From the NCBI GenBank assembly GCA_027577595.1, contig JANBRJ010000074.1, positions 1-64,000 on the forward strand: a DNA stretch of 64,000 bases, given 5' to 3'. The stretch is from Coemansia sp. RSA 487 (Eukaryota > Kickxellomycota > Kickxellomycetes > Kickxellales > Kickxellaceae). The position numbers and the translations under genes are program-made. Shown here one piece after another: positions 19,384 to 29,516 of the stretch (within the stretch, counting starts at the first letter, position 1; the number at the start of each line of letters is the position of its first letter). The notes beneath the pieces were generated by a model. That model searched no databases, was not told the origin of the DNA, and was given only the letters and a program-made list of their open reading frames with translations.

Positions 19384-20322
19384 TTATTTTCTTGGGAACT
19401 TTCCCTCAACAAACTGTTTGAATCGCTTTTCGCGCTCCCGCGATGTCTTGATAGCCAAGTACCGAGGGTCGCTCAGGCTCTTTGCGCAGAACCGCGAAAA
19501 CGGCATCCGCTTGTGTACCTGCTCATGTAGTAGCGCTTCGAACGGATCCTTAGTGCGTATATTGCTACTCTGTGTCTTGTTTTTGTTGTTGCGTTGCTCA
19601 ATGATCTGTGCGCACACAGTGTCGAACAGGTCGCGGCGCTCAGCTTCGTCGCTAATCCACGTGATCCGCTCGTCGTTCTGGAACTTGCGTGCCTGCGTGT
19701 CCCAGGCGCCGAATGGATCCACGGACCCGTCAACCAGCATTTGCTTGAACCCCGCCATGAGTTCATCCTTGGTCAGCTTCTGTGAATCGTCAACTTTTGT
19801 GGGCTCGTTCGTCTCCTCTATTTTTTCTTGGCTATCACCCATCTGCGCTAGCATCCACTCGGCATCCTCGGCGTTGAACTCTGTGCCTTCATCTTCTTCC
19901 TCTTTTACATCAGGGGGCTTAACCCATGTCGACTCTTGTGTTTCCCTATTATAGTAGTATGTTCTTCCCTGCTGCGTAGCCACGCTCATCCATGCTCCTC
20001 CCATCGACGTCTGGCTGACTGGACGGTCTTGCTTTGCGCGCACGCGGGCCCGCTCCCTCCTTTTCTTGGTTTCTTCTTCTTGCCACTGCTTGCCTAGTGC
20101 AAATATATCTTGGACATTCTGTAGTATCACGTAGTCGATGGGCTGGAACCATGTACTGATACCTAGCTTGCGCTCGTGGAAGTAAATTTCTCGTGGCATG
20201 TGTTGTTGGTCATTAGGATTGCTTGGTGCTTCAAACACTGCCCACTCACGCCCGGTGTTGCGGAACTCGTCGGGAACGTCCAGATCCTCGAGCGATAGCT
20301 GCATAGACGTATCTTTGTCCAT
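19384..20322 (-). CDS. WW/FF-domain splicing-factor-like protein (TCERG1/Urn1-like)
   Basis: 312 residues. Residues about 26-66 look like a divergent WW domain (REWAVFEAP...REIYFHERKLGISTWFQP). A clear WW domain follows at about 108-140 (GGAWMSVATQQGRTYYYNRETQESTWVKPP). An acidic linker leads to an FF domain (about 190-245: FKQMLVDGSVDPFGAWDTQARKFQNDERITWI...RRDLFDTVC) and a second FF-like helical segment near the C-terminus (DPFEALLHEQVHKRMPFSRFCAKSLSDPRY). The small size with WW plus FF matches yeast Urn1, a spliceosome-associated protein, and related TCERG1-type factors that link splicing and transcription. Nuclear localisation is inferred. Convergent with TUF1 and divergent from RPT4. Confidence 0.75.
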   Translation of the reverse strand: MDKDTSMQLSLEDLDVPDEFRNTGREWAVFEAPSNPNDQQHMPREIYFHERKLGISTWFQPIDYVILQNVQDIFALGKQWQEEETKKRRERARVRAKQDRPVSQTSMGGAWMSVATQQGRTYYYNRETQESTWVKPPDVKEEEDEGTEFNAEDAEWMLAQMGDSQEKIEETNEPTKVDDSQKLTKDELMAGFKQMLVDGSVDPFGAWDTQARKFQNDERITWISDEAERRDLFDTVCAQIIEQRNNKNKTQSSNIRTKDPFEALLHEQVHKRMPFSRFCAKSLSDPRYLAIKTSREREKRFKQFVEGKFPRK

Positions 20323-20649
20323 TATTATATCTAGGAAAATTAATAAAAAAGCAAACTAAAGTAAAAAAGACCGTTGGTTGGAGCTTTTGGCTTGATCGGA
20401 CCTTTCAGTATATTTTCTGTCCCTTGGTGATCCTCTTGATCCGTGATCAATGACGTATGGTGTGTGTTGTTTCGCTGGAGGTCCTTTTCCTGCCCTTTTC
20501 ATTTGAATGTTGCTGGATTGTTTTGAACAGCGGAATTTACAAGAAGCCTCCACCTTTTCTCTTTTCTGTTTTAAACTCCATCATAAAGCATTTCCCTTTT
20601 TCTTCTTCTCATCTCTAGCTTTCTTCACTTCAAGCTTAATAGGTTTATA
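20323..20649. promoter_or_regulatory. Divergent promoter region of the WW/FF gene and RPT4
   Basis: 327 nt, T/C-rich on the RPT4 side. It holds a TGACGTA (CRE-like) site near 20450. I looked for the yeast proteasome element GGTGGCAAA and did not see it. Confidence 0.45.
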
Positions 20650-21938
20650 ATGGATCCTGAACGCGTTCGAGCATTGACTAGCTACCGCCGTACAATCATC
20701 GAGCACAGCGAGTGGGAAGACAAAGTAAAAGAAGGTGAGTTTTGTGTTTTGTCTTTGGCAGTTTAACTTTAAAGCAGAAGGAGCTAAATTCAGATCTTTT
20801 ATTTAGTGAAAATCCCAACTAAACTCTATATAAAACCTTACTATTATTTGTAGCCCGTGCTAACGTAAAGAGATTCGAAGCTGACTATGAAAAATCTGAA
20901 GACGACTTAAAGGCGCTACAGAGCGCCGGGCAAAACATTGGTGAAGTGTTCAAGCAATTGGACGAGGATAGGTTTATAGTTAAATCATCTATGGGTCCAC
21001 GTTACGTGGTGAGATGTCGGAACAAAGTCAACAAGTCTGAGCTGAAGCAGGGCACGCGGGTTGCCTTGGACATGACCACGCTGACCATTATGCGCCGACT
21101 GCCACGTGAAGTTGATCCACTCGTGTACAATATGAGCGCTGAGAAGCCCGATGAGGTCTCGTTTGCCGGCGTTGGTGGCTTGGCGGAGCAGATCCGCGAG
21201 CTGCGCGAAGTCATCGAGCTGCCATTGATGAACCCCGAGCTGTTTTTGCGTGTCGGTGTCAACCCTCCAAAGGGCGTGCTGCTCTATGGACCTCCGGGGA
21301 CCGGGAAAACCCTTTTGGCTAAGGCCGTGGCAAACTCTTTGGAAACCAACTTCCTTAAAGTCGTCAGCAGTGCGATCGTTGACAAGTATATTGGCGAGAG
21401 CTCGCGTATCGTGCGTGAGATGTTCGGATATGCGCGCGACCACGAGCCGTGCATTATTTTCATGGATGAAATCGACGCGATTGGCGGGAGGCGGTTTTCG
21501 GAAGGCACGTCGGCGGATCGCGAGATTCAGCGGACGCTGATGGAGCTGCTGAATCAGATGGACGGGTTCGACACGCTGGGCAAGGTCAAAATGATTATGG
21601 CCACCAATCGCCCCGACACCCTGGACCCTGCGCTGCTCCGCCCCGGTCGCCTTGATAGAAAGATCGAGATCCCACTGCCGAATGAGCAAGGTCGTACCGA
21701 GATCCTGAAGATCCATGCGGCGGGCATTGCCAAGCATGGCGAGATCGACTACGAGGCTATCGTCAAGCTTAGCGATGGATTTAATGGCGCAGATCTCCGC
21801 AACGTGTGCACTGAAGCTGGGATGTTTGCCATTCGTGAGGAACGCGATTACGTTGTGCAGGACGATTTCATGAAGGCCGTGCGCAAGGTTGCCGATGCAA
21901 AGAAGTTAGAGTCCAAGCTTGATTACGAAAAGCTTTAA
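20650..21938 (+). CDS. RPT4: 26S proteasome regulatory ATPase subunit Rpt4
   Basis: Two exons, 20650-20734 and 20854-21938, joined through a 119-nt intron (donor GTGAGT, acceptor TTTGTAG). The spliced product is 389 residues, the length of human PSMC6. Exon 1 supplies [15 protein letters not shown] and the start of the N-terminal coiled coil; without it the frame would start at an internal Met and lose the coiled coil. Then come the OB domain ([19 protein letters not shown]), Walker A GPPGTGKT, Walker B IIFMDEID, the second region of homology [28 protein letters not shown] and a C-terminus ending LDYEKL. It is one of six AAA subunits of the 19S base that unfold and feed ubiquitinated proteins into the 20S core. 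No oddity seen. Confidence 0.96.
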
Positions 21939-22183
21939 ATTACAACTTTGGGTTTCTCTTTTTTATATATATATTCCCATGCTATATACCGTTTTTTTTG
22001 AAAGTGTCTTTTAGCTGCGAACAATGTGCTATTTTGCAAAGCCCCAACAAATGACATATTTCTGGACATTTATGGTATACTTTAAATCACATATGAGTGG
22101 TTTGATTTTTCATATTTTAATATCTCATTGTTGTTTTTTCATAGGAAACACAAACTAACTGCTACAGAAGTATCTACTGTAAA

Positions 22184-22981
22184 TTAAGCCTGGTTCTGGA
22201 CAATGGTGCCATCTTGATGGTTATCGTTGATGTGGCCAGGGATAGGAGGAGGAGCCACGGGGTGTGGCGGAGGAGCCGGAGCCAGAACATGGGGAGCAGG
22301 AGTCGGAGGAGCCGGAGGAGAATGGACAAGACCAGCCTCGGCGGGGTGGCCGCCAAAGTTGTTAAGAACGGCGTCACGCTTATTAGCGCCCGATGGAGAG
22401 CCATTTACGCGTTTACCAGTGTTGTCCGCATTGTCGGGCTTCTTTGGGGTATCAACCTTACCAGCAGCGCCTTTGGGGGGAGGAGCATTAACCGAGGCGG
22501 CATTAGCAGGCTTATCTGCACGCTTTCCAACGGGTGGAGCCGAAGGCGGCTGACCTAGGTTGCCCATCTCACCCATGTTTGCAGGACCATTCATCATTCC
22601 AGCCATCTCGCCAGGGCCACCTTGGCGTTTGAAGAAAGCGCCAGCACCAAAGACATCGCCGATGCTGTTGCCCTCGCCATTGGCAGTGTCGCCCTTGTTT
22701 CCAGACAAGCTGTTCTGAGACGGGTTGACGAAGTTGCTGTCCATGATGGCGCTGTTGGACGCTTGGTGGTTGAACGAGCCGTCGACGCTGCCGCCAGGAC
22801 CGACCTGGTTGCCTCCGCTCCGGCTGCCGTCGACAAATGATCCTTGGAATTGCTCTCCGTTGTTGATGTTAGGGTTGGAGACAGCGCTGGGACCATTGGA
22901 GAGGTTGGGGCCCTGGTTGCTGTCCTGTTGTTGAGCAAGAACGGCGGTGGCCGCAACAAGAACAGTGACGAAGAATTTCAT
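22184..22981 (-). CDS. Secreted Asn/Gly-rich family protein A (Kex2-site rich)
   Basis: 265 residues; first of five tandem paralogues. Residues 1-16 are a signal peptide (MKFFVTVLVAATAVLA) followed by the family N-domain (about 17-112): QGPNLSNGPSAVSNPN, then QFQGSFVDGSRSGGN, then SFNHQASNSAIMDSNF, ending NGEGNSIGDVFGAG. The C-half is longer than in the sisters and has four Lys-Arg sites (FFKR, VGKR, TGKR, ANKR), typical of Kex2 cleavage. The last precedes DAVLNNFGGHP, which recurs in paralogues. A Pro/Ala-rich tail ends IVQNQA, shared with two sisters. No Cys in the mature part. Function unknown; wall or secreted peptide precursor are both possible. Its 5' flank is duplicated upstream of protein B. 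A TATA-like box lies at 23118-23123. Confidence 0.85.
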   Translation of the reverse strand: MKFFVTVLVAATAVLAQQQDSNQGPNLSNGPSAVSNPNINNGEQFQGSFVDGSRSGGNQVGPGGSVDGSFNHQASNSAIMDSNFVNPSQNSLSGNKGDTANGEGNSIGDVFGAGAFFKRQGGPGEMAGMMNGPANMGEMGNLGQPPSAPPVGKRADKPANAASVNAPPPKGAAGKVDTPKKPDNADNTGKRVNGSPSGANKRDAVLNNFGGHPAEAGLVHSPPAPPTPAPHVLAPAPPPHPVAPPPIPGHINDNHQDGTIVQNQA

Positions 22982-23117
22982 TGTTTAAGTGGGAGTAATT
23001 GGAGGGGAGAAAATGACTGTAGGAGAGGAGATATCGTTGAGCTAAAACTTGTCGATAGGGAGGAACTTGCTTTGGACCAAGAGATATTTTTCTTGTCGGC
23101 AGGAAAACCCGATTTCT

Positions 23118-23123
23118 TTTATA
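23118..23123 (-). promoter_or_regulatory. TATA-like box of secreted gene A
   Basis: TATAAA on the minus strand in the context GGATATAAAAG, 137 nt before the start codon of the gene at 22981. A box at comparable distance is present before its paralogues. Confidence 0.6.
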
Positions 23124-23367
23124 TCCAACAAATGTGAGATGCTTGGTCCAACACTTTTCATATTCTACTAATATGCTTGAATTGCTAGAACGAATCGCTT
23201 AGTGATACCTTTTTCAAATATGATATATTCCTCCCTCCATTTAATTGTTATTAGTAAAACGGTCTTATTTTGAATTAGCGACAATATAAAATATTAGGCG
23301 CCAAGAACAGTCTCACAAAGCTTATCAAATAGGTCATTTTTTATTTGTTTCTAATGCTATATTCTCT

Positions 23368-23560
23368 TTATTTGGGATGATCAAGCCACGCCTTGAATAC
23401 AGAAACAATGTTGGAATCCTGCTTTTTTAGCTCTGCTAGTTGTCATCTCTTGGCTCACTGGGTTGAAAGGACGTCATCTCCAGAAAATGATAACAAAACA
23501 CTTGAACTTGGAATTACGATGACGTTATCGCCTTTGTTGTTCTAACACAAAAGCCACACT
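23368..23560. repeat. Distal upstream block, copy 1
   Basis: About 190 nt lying 387 nt before gene A that aligns in the same direction with 25472-25653, 411 nt before gene B. Shared landmarks include TTATTTgGGATgATCAAGCC and GGAATCCTGC. It marks duplication of the gene together with its promoter. Confidence 0.65.
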
Positions 23561-24287
23561 AGCTACCTTTGTAAATTTTATTACTTTTCAGTTGTGGGCA
23601 TTTGCATTTTTGCGTAAAAGATGCTGTAGTGCACGCTTTTTTTTTGACAAGTCACAAAACAAACTACCATCCGCACTGTTTTATTTTCTTTTATCGAGGG
23701 AGGGGGAGTTGCATCACACACCTAAATCAGAACTGCATGTTTGTTTTCCAATGGATATTAACAAACAGCCTGGTATTTAATCGAAAATTGGTGTATACCC
23801 CGATTAAAACAAATCATTATTTTTGTTGTTAAATTGGGGGAGAGTGAATAATTATTGAAGATCAAGAATTGTCGCTGTACACGTATTTTGATAGTGCACT
23901 TTATTAAGCCTCGTTTTCACATTATAGCATTGTATATTTCCAGCAGAAGCACACATGGTTCATACACTGCGCAAACACTTTCGATCAACACATCTAGCTA
24001 CCAAGCTATACTCTATTTTGTTTCAATAATCCGAGCTCTATAGTGTCAAACTCGGAATACAATTCAAATAAAGTTTAACTAATTTGATTAAACTTTATTA
24101 GAGCATAGTTTCTGCGGAAGGTATCAGGAATACTATCTTTGCAATGATTATAATGTGATATTCCGTTTGAAGAGCATAGACCGTAAGATTTCTGTACCAT
24201 ATTTCAGATTACCATAGAGAACTTTGAAATTAATTTAATATTTTAATAAAAGCAGACAATTTGCAATTATACTTATAATAGCCTAAA

Positions 24288-25061
24288 TTAAACCTGGTTC
24301 TGAACAATGCTGCCATCCTGGAAGTTATCGTTAACATGGCCAACAGGCCGAGCCAGATGCGCGTATGGGGCAGGGACTGGAGCAGGGACTGGAACTGGGT
24401 GTGGGGCAGGAACAGGAACAGGAACGGCAATCGGATGAGGGACCGGTACCGGGTGGGGAACCGGAACTGGGCGAGGAATAGCTACCGGATGAGGGACAGG
24501 AACCGGACGTGGAATGGCCACCGGGTGAGGAACAGGAACAGGACGTGGAACAGCTACCGGATGAGGAACAGGAACCGGACGTGGAATAGCTACTGGGTGA
24601 GGAACAGGAACAGGATAGGGAGCTGCTATCGGGTGAGGAACAACTAACGGTTGAGGATGAACATAGCCAGCATCGACAGGGTGGCTGCCAGTGTCGTATG
24701 GAACGGCATTGCGCCTGATGAAACCACCAGCGCCAAAGATATCACCAATGCTGTTGCCCTCGCCGTTGGCAGTGTCGCCCTTGTTTCCAGACAAGCTGTT
24801 CTGAGACGGGTTGACGAAGTTGCTGTCCATGATGGCGCTGTTGCCTGCCTGGTGGTTGAACGAGCCATCGACACTGCCGCTGATATCATTGCCTCCGCTC
24901 CGGCTGCCATCAACAAATGAGCCTTGGAACTGGACTCCACTGTTGATGTTAGGGTTGGAGACAGCGCTGGGACCATTGGAGAGGTTGGGGCCCTGGTTTT
25001 CCTCTTGAACTTGGGCGAGCACAGCAGTGACCGCAACAAGAACTGTGACGAAGAACTTCAT
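24288..25061 (-). CDS. Secreted Asn/Gly-rich family protein B with Pro-rich repeat tail
   Basis: 257 residues. The signal peptide (1-16) and N-domain (17-112) are nearly the same as in protein A (NQGPNLSNGPSAVSNPN, GSFVDGSRSGGN, SFNHQAGNSAIMDSNFVNPS). At 115-117 the site is IRR followed by NAVPYDTGSHP, replacing the KR-DAVLNN form. The tail (about 135-240) consists of Pro/Val/His repeats, with four copies of HPVA-I/V-PRPVPVP at residues 155-202, encoded by a 36-bp tandem repeat. It ends GHVNDNFQDGSIVQNQV, closely matching the end of protein A. Repeat tails of this kind adopt polyproline helices in walls, so a structural surface role is plausible, but this is inference. A TATA-like box lies at 25226-25231. 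Confidence 0.85.
   Translation of the reverse strand: MKFFVTVLVAVTAVLAQVQEENQGPNLSNGPSAVSNPNINSGVQFQGSFVDGSRSGGNDISGSVDGSFNHQAGNSAIMDSNFVNPSQNSLSGNKGDTANGEGNSIGDIFGAGGFIRRNAVPYDTGSHPVDAGYVHPQPLVVPHPIAAPYPVPVPHPVAIPRPVPVPHPVAVPRPVPVPHPVAIPRPVPVPHPVAIPRPVPVPHPVPVPHPIAVPVPVPAPHPVPVPAPVPAPYAHLARPVGHVNDNFQDGSIVQNQV
24456..24599 (-). repeat. Four 36-bp tandem repeats coding HPVAxPRPVPVP
   Basis: Four consecutive 12-residue units in the tail of secreted protein B, with small changes (Ile or Val at the fifth position) and synonymous changes between units. Flanking sequence carries degenerate further units. A likely length-variable site. Confidence 0.85.
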
Positions 25062-25225
25062 GGTTGTTTGGGGGCAAATTTTAGAAGGATAGAATGCACA
25101 AGCGCAATGTTAGCGGTAAGAGGAATGCAGTTAGGTATCAGGAGCGGGTGGTTTTGTTGGAGAACTAGACCTTGTCGATAGGGAGGAGCTTGGTTTGGAT
25201 CGGAAGATGCTTCAAACAAGGTTCG

Positions 25226-25231
25226 TTTATA
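25226..25231 (-). promoter_or_regulatory. TATA-like box of secreted gene B
   Basis: Minus-strand TATATAAAC context, 165 nt before the start codon at 25061, at a position comparable to the box before gene A. Confidence 0.55.
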
Positions 25232-25471
25232 TACATCAAATGAGGGGAGGTGCTCGGTCTTCAATTTTTCATCTTCTGCGAATAGGACTGTACGAACGTC
25301 CGAAGAAGACTTTCCAAAAAAGAACACCCTTTTCTCTCTCCATTTACTTGTGTTTGCGGTGTGGTTTCTTTTCGAATAACATTATGATACTGACAAGTAC
25401 AGGTTTTGAATGTAAAGTAGTTCACAAAAAGCTACCCAAAAAGCCATTTGTTTCAAGTGTCGTTTTTTTTT

Positions 25472-25653
25472 CTTATTTAGGATAATCAAGCCACACCAAG
25501 AATATGGAAACAATATCGGAATCCTGCATCTGTGCCAGCTGCCATTTTCTGGTTCTTGACTTGAAATCGACGCCATTTTCAACAAGAAAAACAAAGCGTT
25601 TAAATCTAAATTGTGATGGCGTTATTCATTCTTTACATTGTTCTAGTGCAAAC
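25472..25653. repeat. Distal upstream block, copy 2
   Basis: Partner of 23368-23560, same orientation and nearly the same distance from its gene. Divergence between the copies is substantial, so the duplication is not recent, or only parts are under constraint. Confidence 0.65.
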
Positions 25654-27295
25654 ATCGCCCAAGTGGCTTTTATACTTTTGAATAGGTGTCGTCAAAAATT
25701 GGGCTGGCCAATATTGTCCACGAAAAAGCACAAGTATTTGCAAAGTTCAAACCGAACAAAATCAACAGGAAAACTAGTGTAACAAGAAATGAGACTTATT
25801 CTCTAGATTTTGTTCACACATTTTAGTCAATGTATCTGTTTTTGATCTGAAAATATTAGATCACATATTTTGAACTATCTAGTATAATTACATGTTCTTA
25901 TGAAATGGGAGGGATATAGGTTGCTGTTGTGATTTGACAAACAATACTATGGAAATACAGTGGTCAAGATATATTTATTGTTTCTTTTATTCGTGGCATA
26001 ACACCGAATATATAATATACTTGTAACGTTTGTAGAAACAGAAAGCGTGCGTCGTTATATTTTATTGTTTTGTAGAATAAAAGAAACTAGGGAGAGTGAA
26101 CTGGTATTTAAAGGTTAAACAGAATAAACAGCGACATAAAAAGATCAAACAAATAAGACAGCGACAAAAAGCGAGAATGCGTAAAATATGCTATTGAAAA
26201 CAAAAACAAATAGAAAGAAAACATCGGTTAACAGGCAGGTAGGATGAGTTGCACTGACAGAAGAAAGAAAGAGAACAGGCTGCTATATCTGTTGTTTGCT
26301 GAGGACATTTGTGCACCCACCATGTTTTATCCAGTAGCTGTTGTATCTGCAAGCACAGCAATAAAAATACAACCAGAAGAAAGGGAAAGCAGATGGGAGT
26401 AGAGAAGAGCTCACTTTCTCATCACAATAAAAAACCACGTATCATTCTGCCTACACCCTTCCCCCGAGGGGGTAGAATAATAGAAAAACAAGACACTAAA
26501 ATAATATAAATACAAACATTTCCTCCCCCACAAGATAGTTACAAAGCATAGCAAACAATATCTTCATGTATTCCTTCTCCTTGAGCTTAAAGCCAAGTAT
26601 CGCTTAGCTTACCTCTCCTTTTATTTTTCTCTTCCTTTTTATTATTCTACACACCCCTACTATAATGTCAAGAGTATGTGACAAGTAGGTGTGAAATTGC
26701 CTCTTCTGGTAGAAAGCCTGCTACTCGTTTTTGGAACGGAGATGTTGCTTCTGTGTTGAATTTTAGGCACATTCTTGCTAGTCTGAATGATGCAGGGAAG
26801 CCTCAAGTGTTATGAGCATAGTACTTGTCTTCTGCCTTTGTCACCACGTTGTCTGCCAGTGTATGTTTGCATATTCTGGTTCTGTGTTAACATAATGCTC
26901 AGTCCGTTTTCTATGTTTATTAGTCAGCAGGCTAAGAGGATGCGATAGAATGTCAGTTATTCTTTTTGACGCAAAACGATATATTAAGATCGATGAATAA
27001 ACGCAGAAATTGAGTGTGAACATGGATTATACTTATGCCAGAGGGCAGCAGATGTCAATGATGGATGGCAGTTGTCTAATGTGCCACTTCTTGGCAACTA
27101 ATTTATTGACATTATTATAAATTGTTGCAAGAATCAACAAGAAAAGTGTGAGCAAATAACTGTATGCCTTCATAGATATAGAATATATGACGAAATTTGC
27201 AATTACTCTTATTTGATATTATTATACGCAAAGTAGACTATTCCATCCCAGGTTTGATTCTCAGCTAAGTGGTAAGGCGAAATTAAGATAATAAA

Positions 27296-27760
27296 TTAAA
27301 AATGGCTTGGATAGATTATATGGCCACGAACAGAAGCGGGTAAAAGGAATCCATTGGGATTACGGCCGTTGTTTAGGACAGTATCGCGTCTGTGCAAACT
27401 AGTGTCTCTCCTGATGGGGCCAGGCAATCCCAGCATAAGCCCCTTCACATTGTTGAGCAAACCATTGGCGCTGGTTCCAACGTTGCCAGCCAGCCTAGAT
27501 TCAGACGGGCTTGCAATGTTGTTGTTAATATCTGCTTGGTTAGCAGGCCTGTTATCAAAGGCACCAACGACTCTGCCGCCAATCAAGTTTGCTCCGTTGA
27601 AGCCACTGTCAAAATGCGATCCCTCAGCCTGTAAACCGAGGTTGAGATTTGGATTGGAAACGATTCTTGGCCCGGTGGCCAGATTCGGACCTCTATTGGA
27701 TCCCTGGAGCTGAGCCAACGCAGTGGTAGCCACAATAAGAATACCGACAAACAATTTCAT
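27296..27760 (-). CDS. Secreted Asn/Gly-rich family protein C (divergent, short)
   Basis: 154 residues and the most divergent member. Signal peptide MKLFVGILIVATTALA, then a family N-domain in altered form: QGSNRGPNLATGPRIVSNPN, AEGSHFDSGFNGAN, NRPANQADINNNIASPSES, GNVGTSANGLLNNV. The dibasic site is doubled (PIRRDTSLHRRDTVLNN), and the peptide after it keeps the D-x-V-L-N-N core of the sisters. The tail is short (about 20 residues after that motif), has no repeats and lacks the IVQNQ end. Same strand as the other four. A TATA-like box (27838-27843) precedes it. Function unknown; it could be specialising or decaying, although the frame is intact. Confidence 0.8.
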   Translation of the reverse strand: MKLFVGILIVATTALAQLQGSNRGPNLATGPRIVSNPNLNLGLQAEGSHFDSGFNGANLIGGRVVGAFDNRPANQADINNNIASPSESRLAGNVGTSANGLLNNVKGLMLGLPGPIRRDTSLHRRDTVLNNGRNPNGFLLPASVRGHIIYPSHF

Positions 27761-28327
27761 TTTTCGGGCATCGAATGAAGTAGAGCGATATTATAACGAA
27801 ACGCAAAAGAAAAAGCGGTTATGGATTTAAAAAATGGTTTTATAGAAAAGGGGATCTGAATTCTATGCTCTTTAATATAATCTTCCAATATAATTTCTTT
27901 TCAATTTCATATTTCAGAACGAAGTGTTTGGTTACACAGGCTGAGAATCATACCAAATAGTGATGATGATGTCCCTATTGTTCTGCAGAAAGCGTCCTAC
28001 ATTCCAGCTTGAAAGAAATAGCACTAGAGCATATCTAGCACGTAAGCCACTGGGTTAGACTCGAAAAGTTAAAACATTGTCTGAAATACACATGCAATTA
28101 TTTTGTATTTCAACAATTGCGACATTCCAAAGCAATAGAAATTACAAGCTGTGTCCGGTAGCGCCACAGTCACAGTAGTCAATAAAAAGTAAATATGGTT
28201 TAAAATACATTCAGCCTCCACAAAATGCATGGGATGTGCTAGGAAAACTGTGCTATTGTTATTGAATCATATTTTTCAAAACAAAAGGGGGCTGAAAATA
28301 GCGTGAATCTGCTTCGCATATTTTTGT
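27761..28327. other. Spacer between secreted genes C and D
   Basis: 567 nt. The gene C promoter with a TATA-like box at 27838-27843 lies at the left end. No other feature recognised. Confidence 0.6.
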
Positions 28328-28726
28328 TTAGCGCCTCCTGTGGATGCCAGGAGGAGGACCACCAGCGAAACCACCAGGAAGTCCGAGTCCCGCCAAAATA
28401 TCGCCGATATTGTTGCCGGCTCCGTTGGCAGTATCGCCTCGGTTGCCAGAAATGTCGTTCTTTGACGGGTTGACAAAGTTGCTGTCCAGAATCGCCTGGT
28501 TTTCAGCCTGGTGGTTGAACGAGTTACCGACCTCGCCGCCGTGGCCAATGACGTTGCCTCCGCTCTGGCTGCCATCGACAAGTGAGCCTTGGAATTGGAC
28601 TCCGTTGTTCTCGTTCGGGTTGGAGACAGCGTTGGATCCTTCAGAGAGATTGGGGCCTTGGTTGCTGCCTTGTTGCTGAGCTAGGGCAACAGCTGCGGCG
28701 AAAATAACGGTGGTAAAGAGCTTCAT
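28328..28726 (-). CDS. Secreted Asn/Gly-rich family protein D (tail-less)
   Basis: 132 residues: signal peptide MKLFTTVIFAAAVALA, then a well-conserved N-domain (NQGPNLSEGSNAVSNPN, GVQFQGSLVDGSQSGGN, SFNHQAENQAILDSNFVNPS, GNRGDTANGAGNNIGDI). After this a short Gly/Pro-rich stretch ends in GIHRRR and stop. It is therefore essentially the N-domain alone: the variable tail, DAVLNN peptide and IVQNQ end are absent. This makes the N-domain the unit that defines the family. Either the tail was lost here or was gained by the sisters. A TATATA box lies near 28871. Function unknown. Confidence 0.82.
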   Translation of the reverse strand: MKLFTTVIFAAAVALAQQQGSNQGPNLSEGSNAVSNPNENNGVQFQGSLVDGSQSGGNVIGHGGEVGNSFNHQAENQAILDSNFVNPSKNDISGNRGDTANGAGNNIGDILAGLGLPGGFAGGPPPGIHRRR

Positions 28727-29516
28727 TATTGCGATTTAAGGAAAGCTGAGAAGAAGGTACAGTGTTTGTAAAGATAGGATTTTTTTGTAGAAAGCGTAGC
28801 GTGGAGAGGAAGAATATTGGTTTTTGTATGTCAGTATAGGAATGGAGCGGGGTACTTTTTTTGCCTTTCTTATATATTCTGCTAGCTTGCTAGGTTTTTC
28901 AAGAGTGGGGATGTTTTAATGCCGTATACGAACCCGAAACTATACGAATAGAATATTTTCAAGATTTTGTTTACATTTCTAAACCAAGAACAAGCAATAT
29001 TGTCTTGAGTCCAAAGAGAAAGCTACCAGTGGGTTTCTATATAACGGTTGGCTAGGGGAACGCCACCCATGCCATGAAAAACACGCAAAAGACGTTTCTT
29101 TATTGTTTCAAGGAATGCAAAAGCGAACAAGGAGGGAAAATAGCAAGTACCGCCACACTAGATATCCCTAACACATATAATCTTCACACAAAGCCGCATA
29201 TTTCCTGGCAGGCCATTTTCAAATTCATATCAAATACGCAAACAGCAAGAATTACCCTTTTATAAAGATCCTTTTAATTTATTAGAGTCCATCAATTAAT
29301 CAAAAGATAAACACCAAAAAGAACAAGAGGATGCTAGTAAAAAGAAGCTGGGAGCAATGCTAAACTTTGAATAAGTTATCTGGAGAATGCAATAGCAAAG
29401 AAATAAAGTGGAGGAAAGGGGGAACCAGGGGAAGGGGATATTGCGAATAAACGATGCTTTGAAAATCCCATTTTTCCATGCTAGCTAGCAATTAAGGATC
29501 TCTTTATGCCTCGCTT
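28727..29516. other. Spacer between secreted genes D and E
   Basis: 790 nt. The gene D promoter with a TATATA stretch near 28871 is at the left; the rest is A-rich without a recognisable gene. Confidence 0.6.

Larger units (their letters stand above)
22982..24287. other. Upstream region of secreted gene A
   Basis: 1.3 kb. It contains the TATA-like box, the stretch CTTGTCGATAGGGAGGA just upstream of gene A that is repeated upstream of gene B, and a distal block (23368-23560) also repeated upstream of gene B. No gene recognised beyond these. Confidence 0.6.
25062..27295. other. 2.2-kb spacer: gene B upstream region, otherwise empty
   Basis: Contains the gene B promoter with a TATA-like box, the repeated CTTGTCGATAGGGAGGA stretch and the second distal block (25472-25653). 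From about 25800 to 27290 it is AT-rich, with A-rich repeats such as a duplicated CAGCGACA-plus-A stretch near 26130 and 26155. No gene recognised. Confidence 0.6.

Noticed and set aside
20323-20649. Proteasome-associated control element upstream of RPT4
   Set aside because: I searched both strands by eye for GGTGGCAAA and found no good match.
20946-21938. Start of RPT4 at the internal Met near 20946
   Set aside because: It would drop the N-terminal coiled coil; the two-exon model restores the exact family length of 389 residues.
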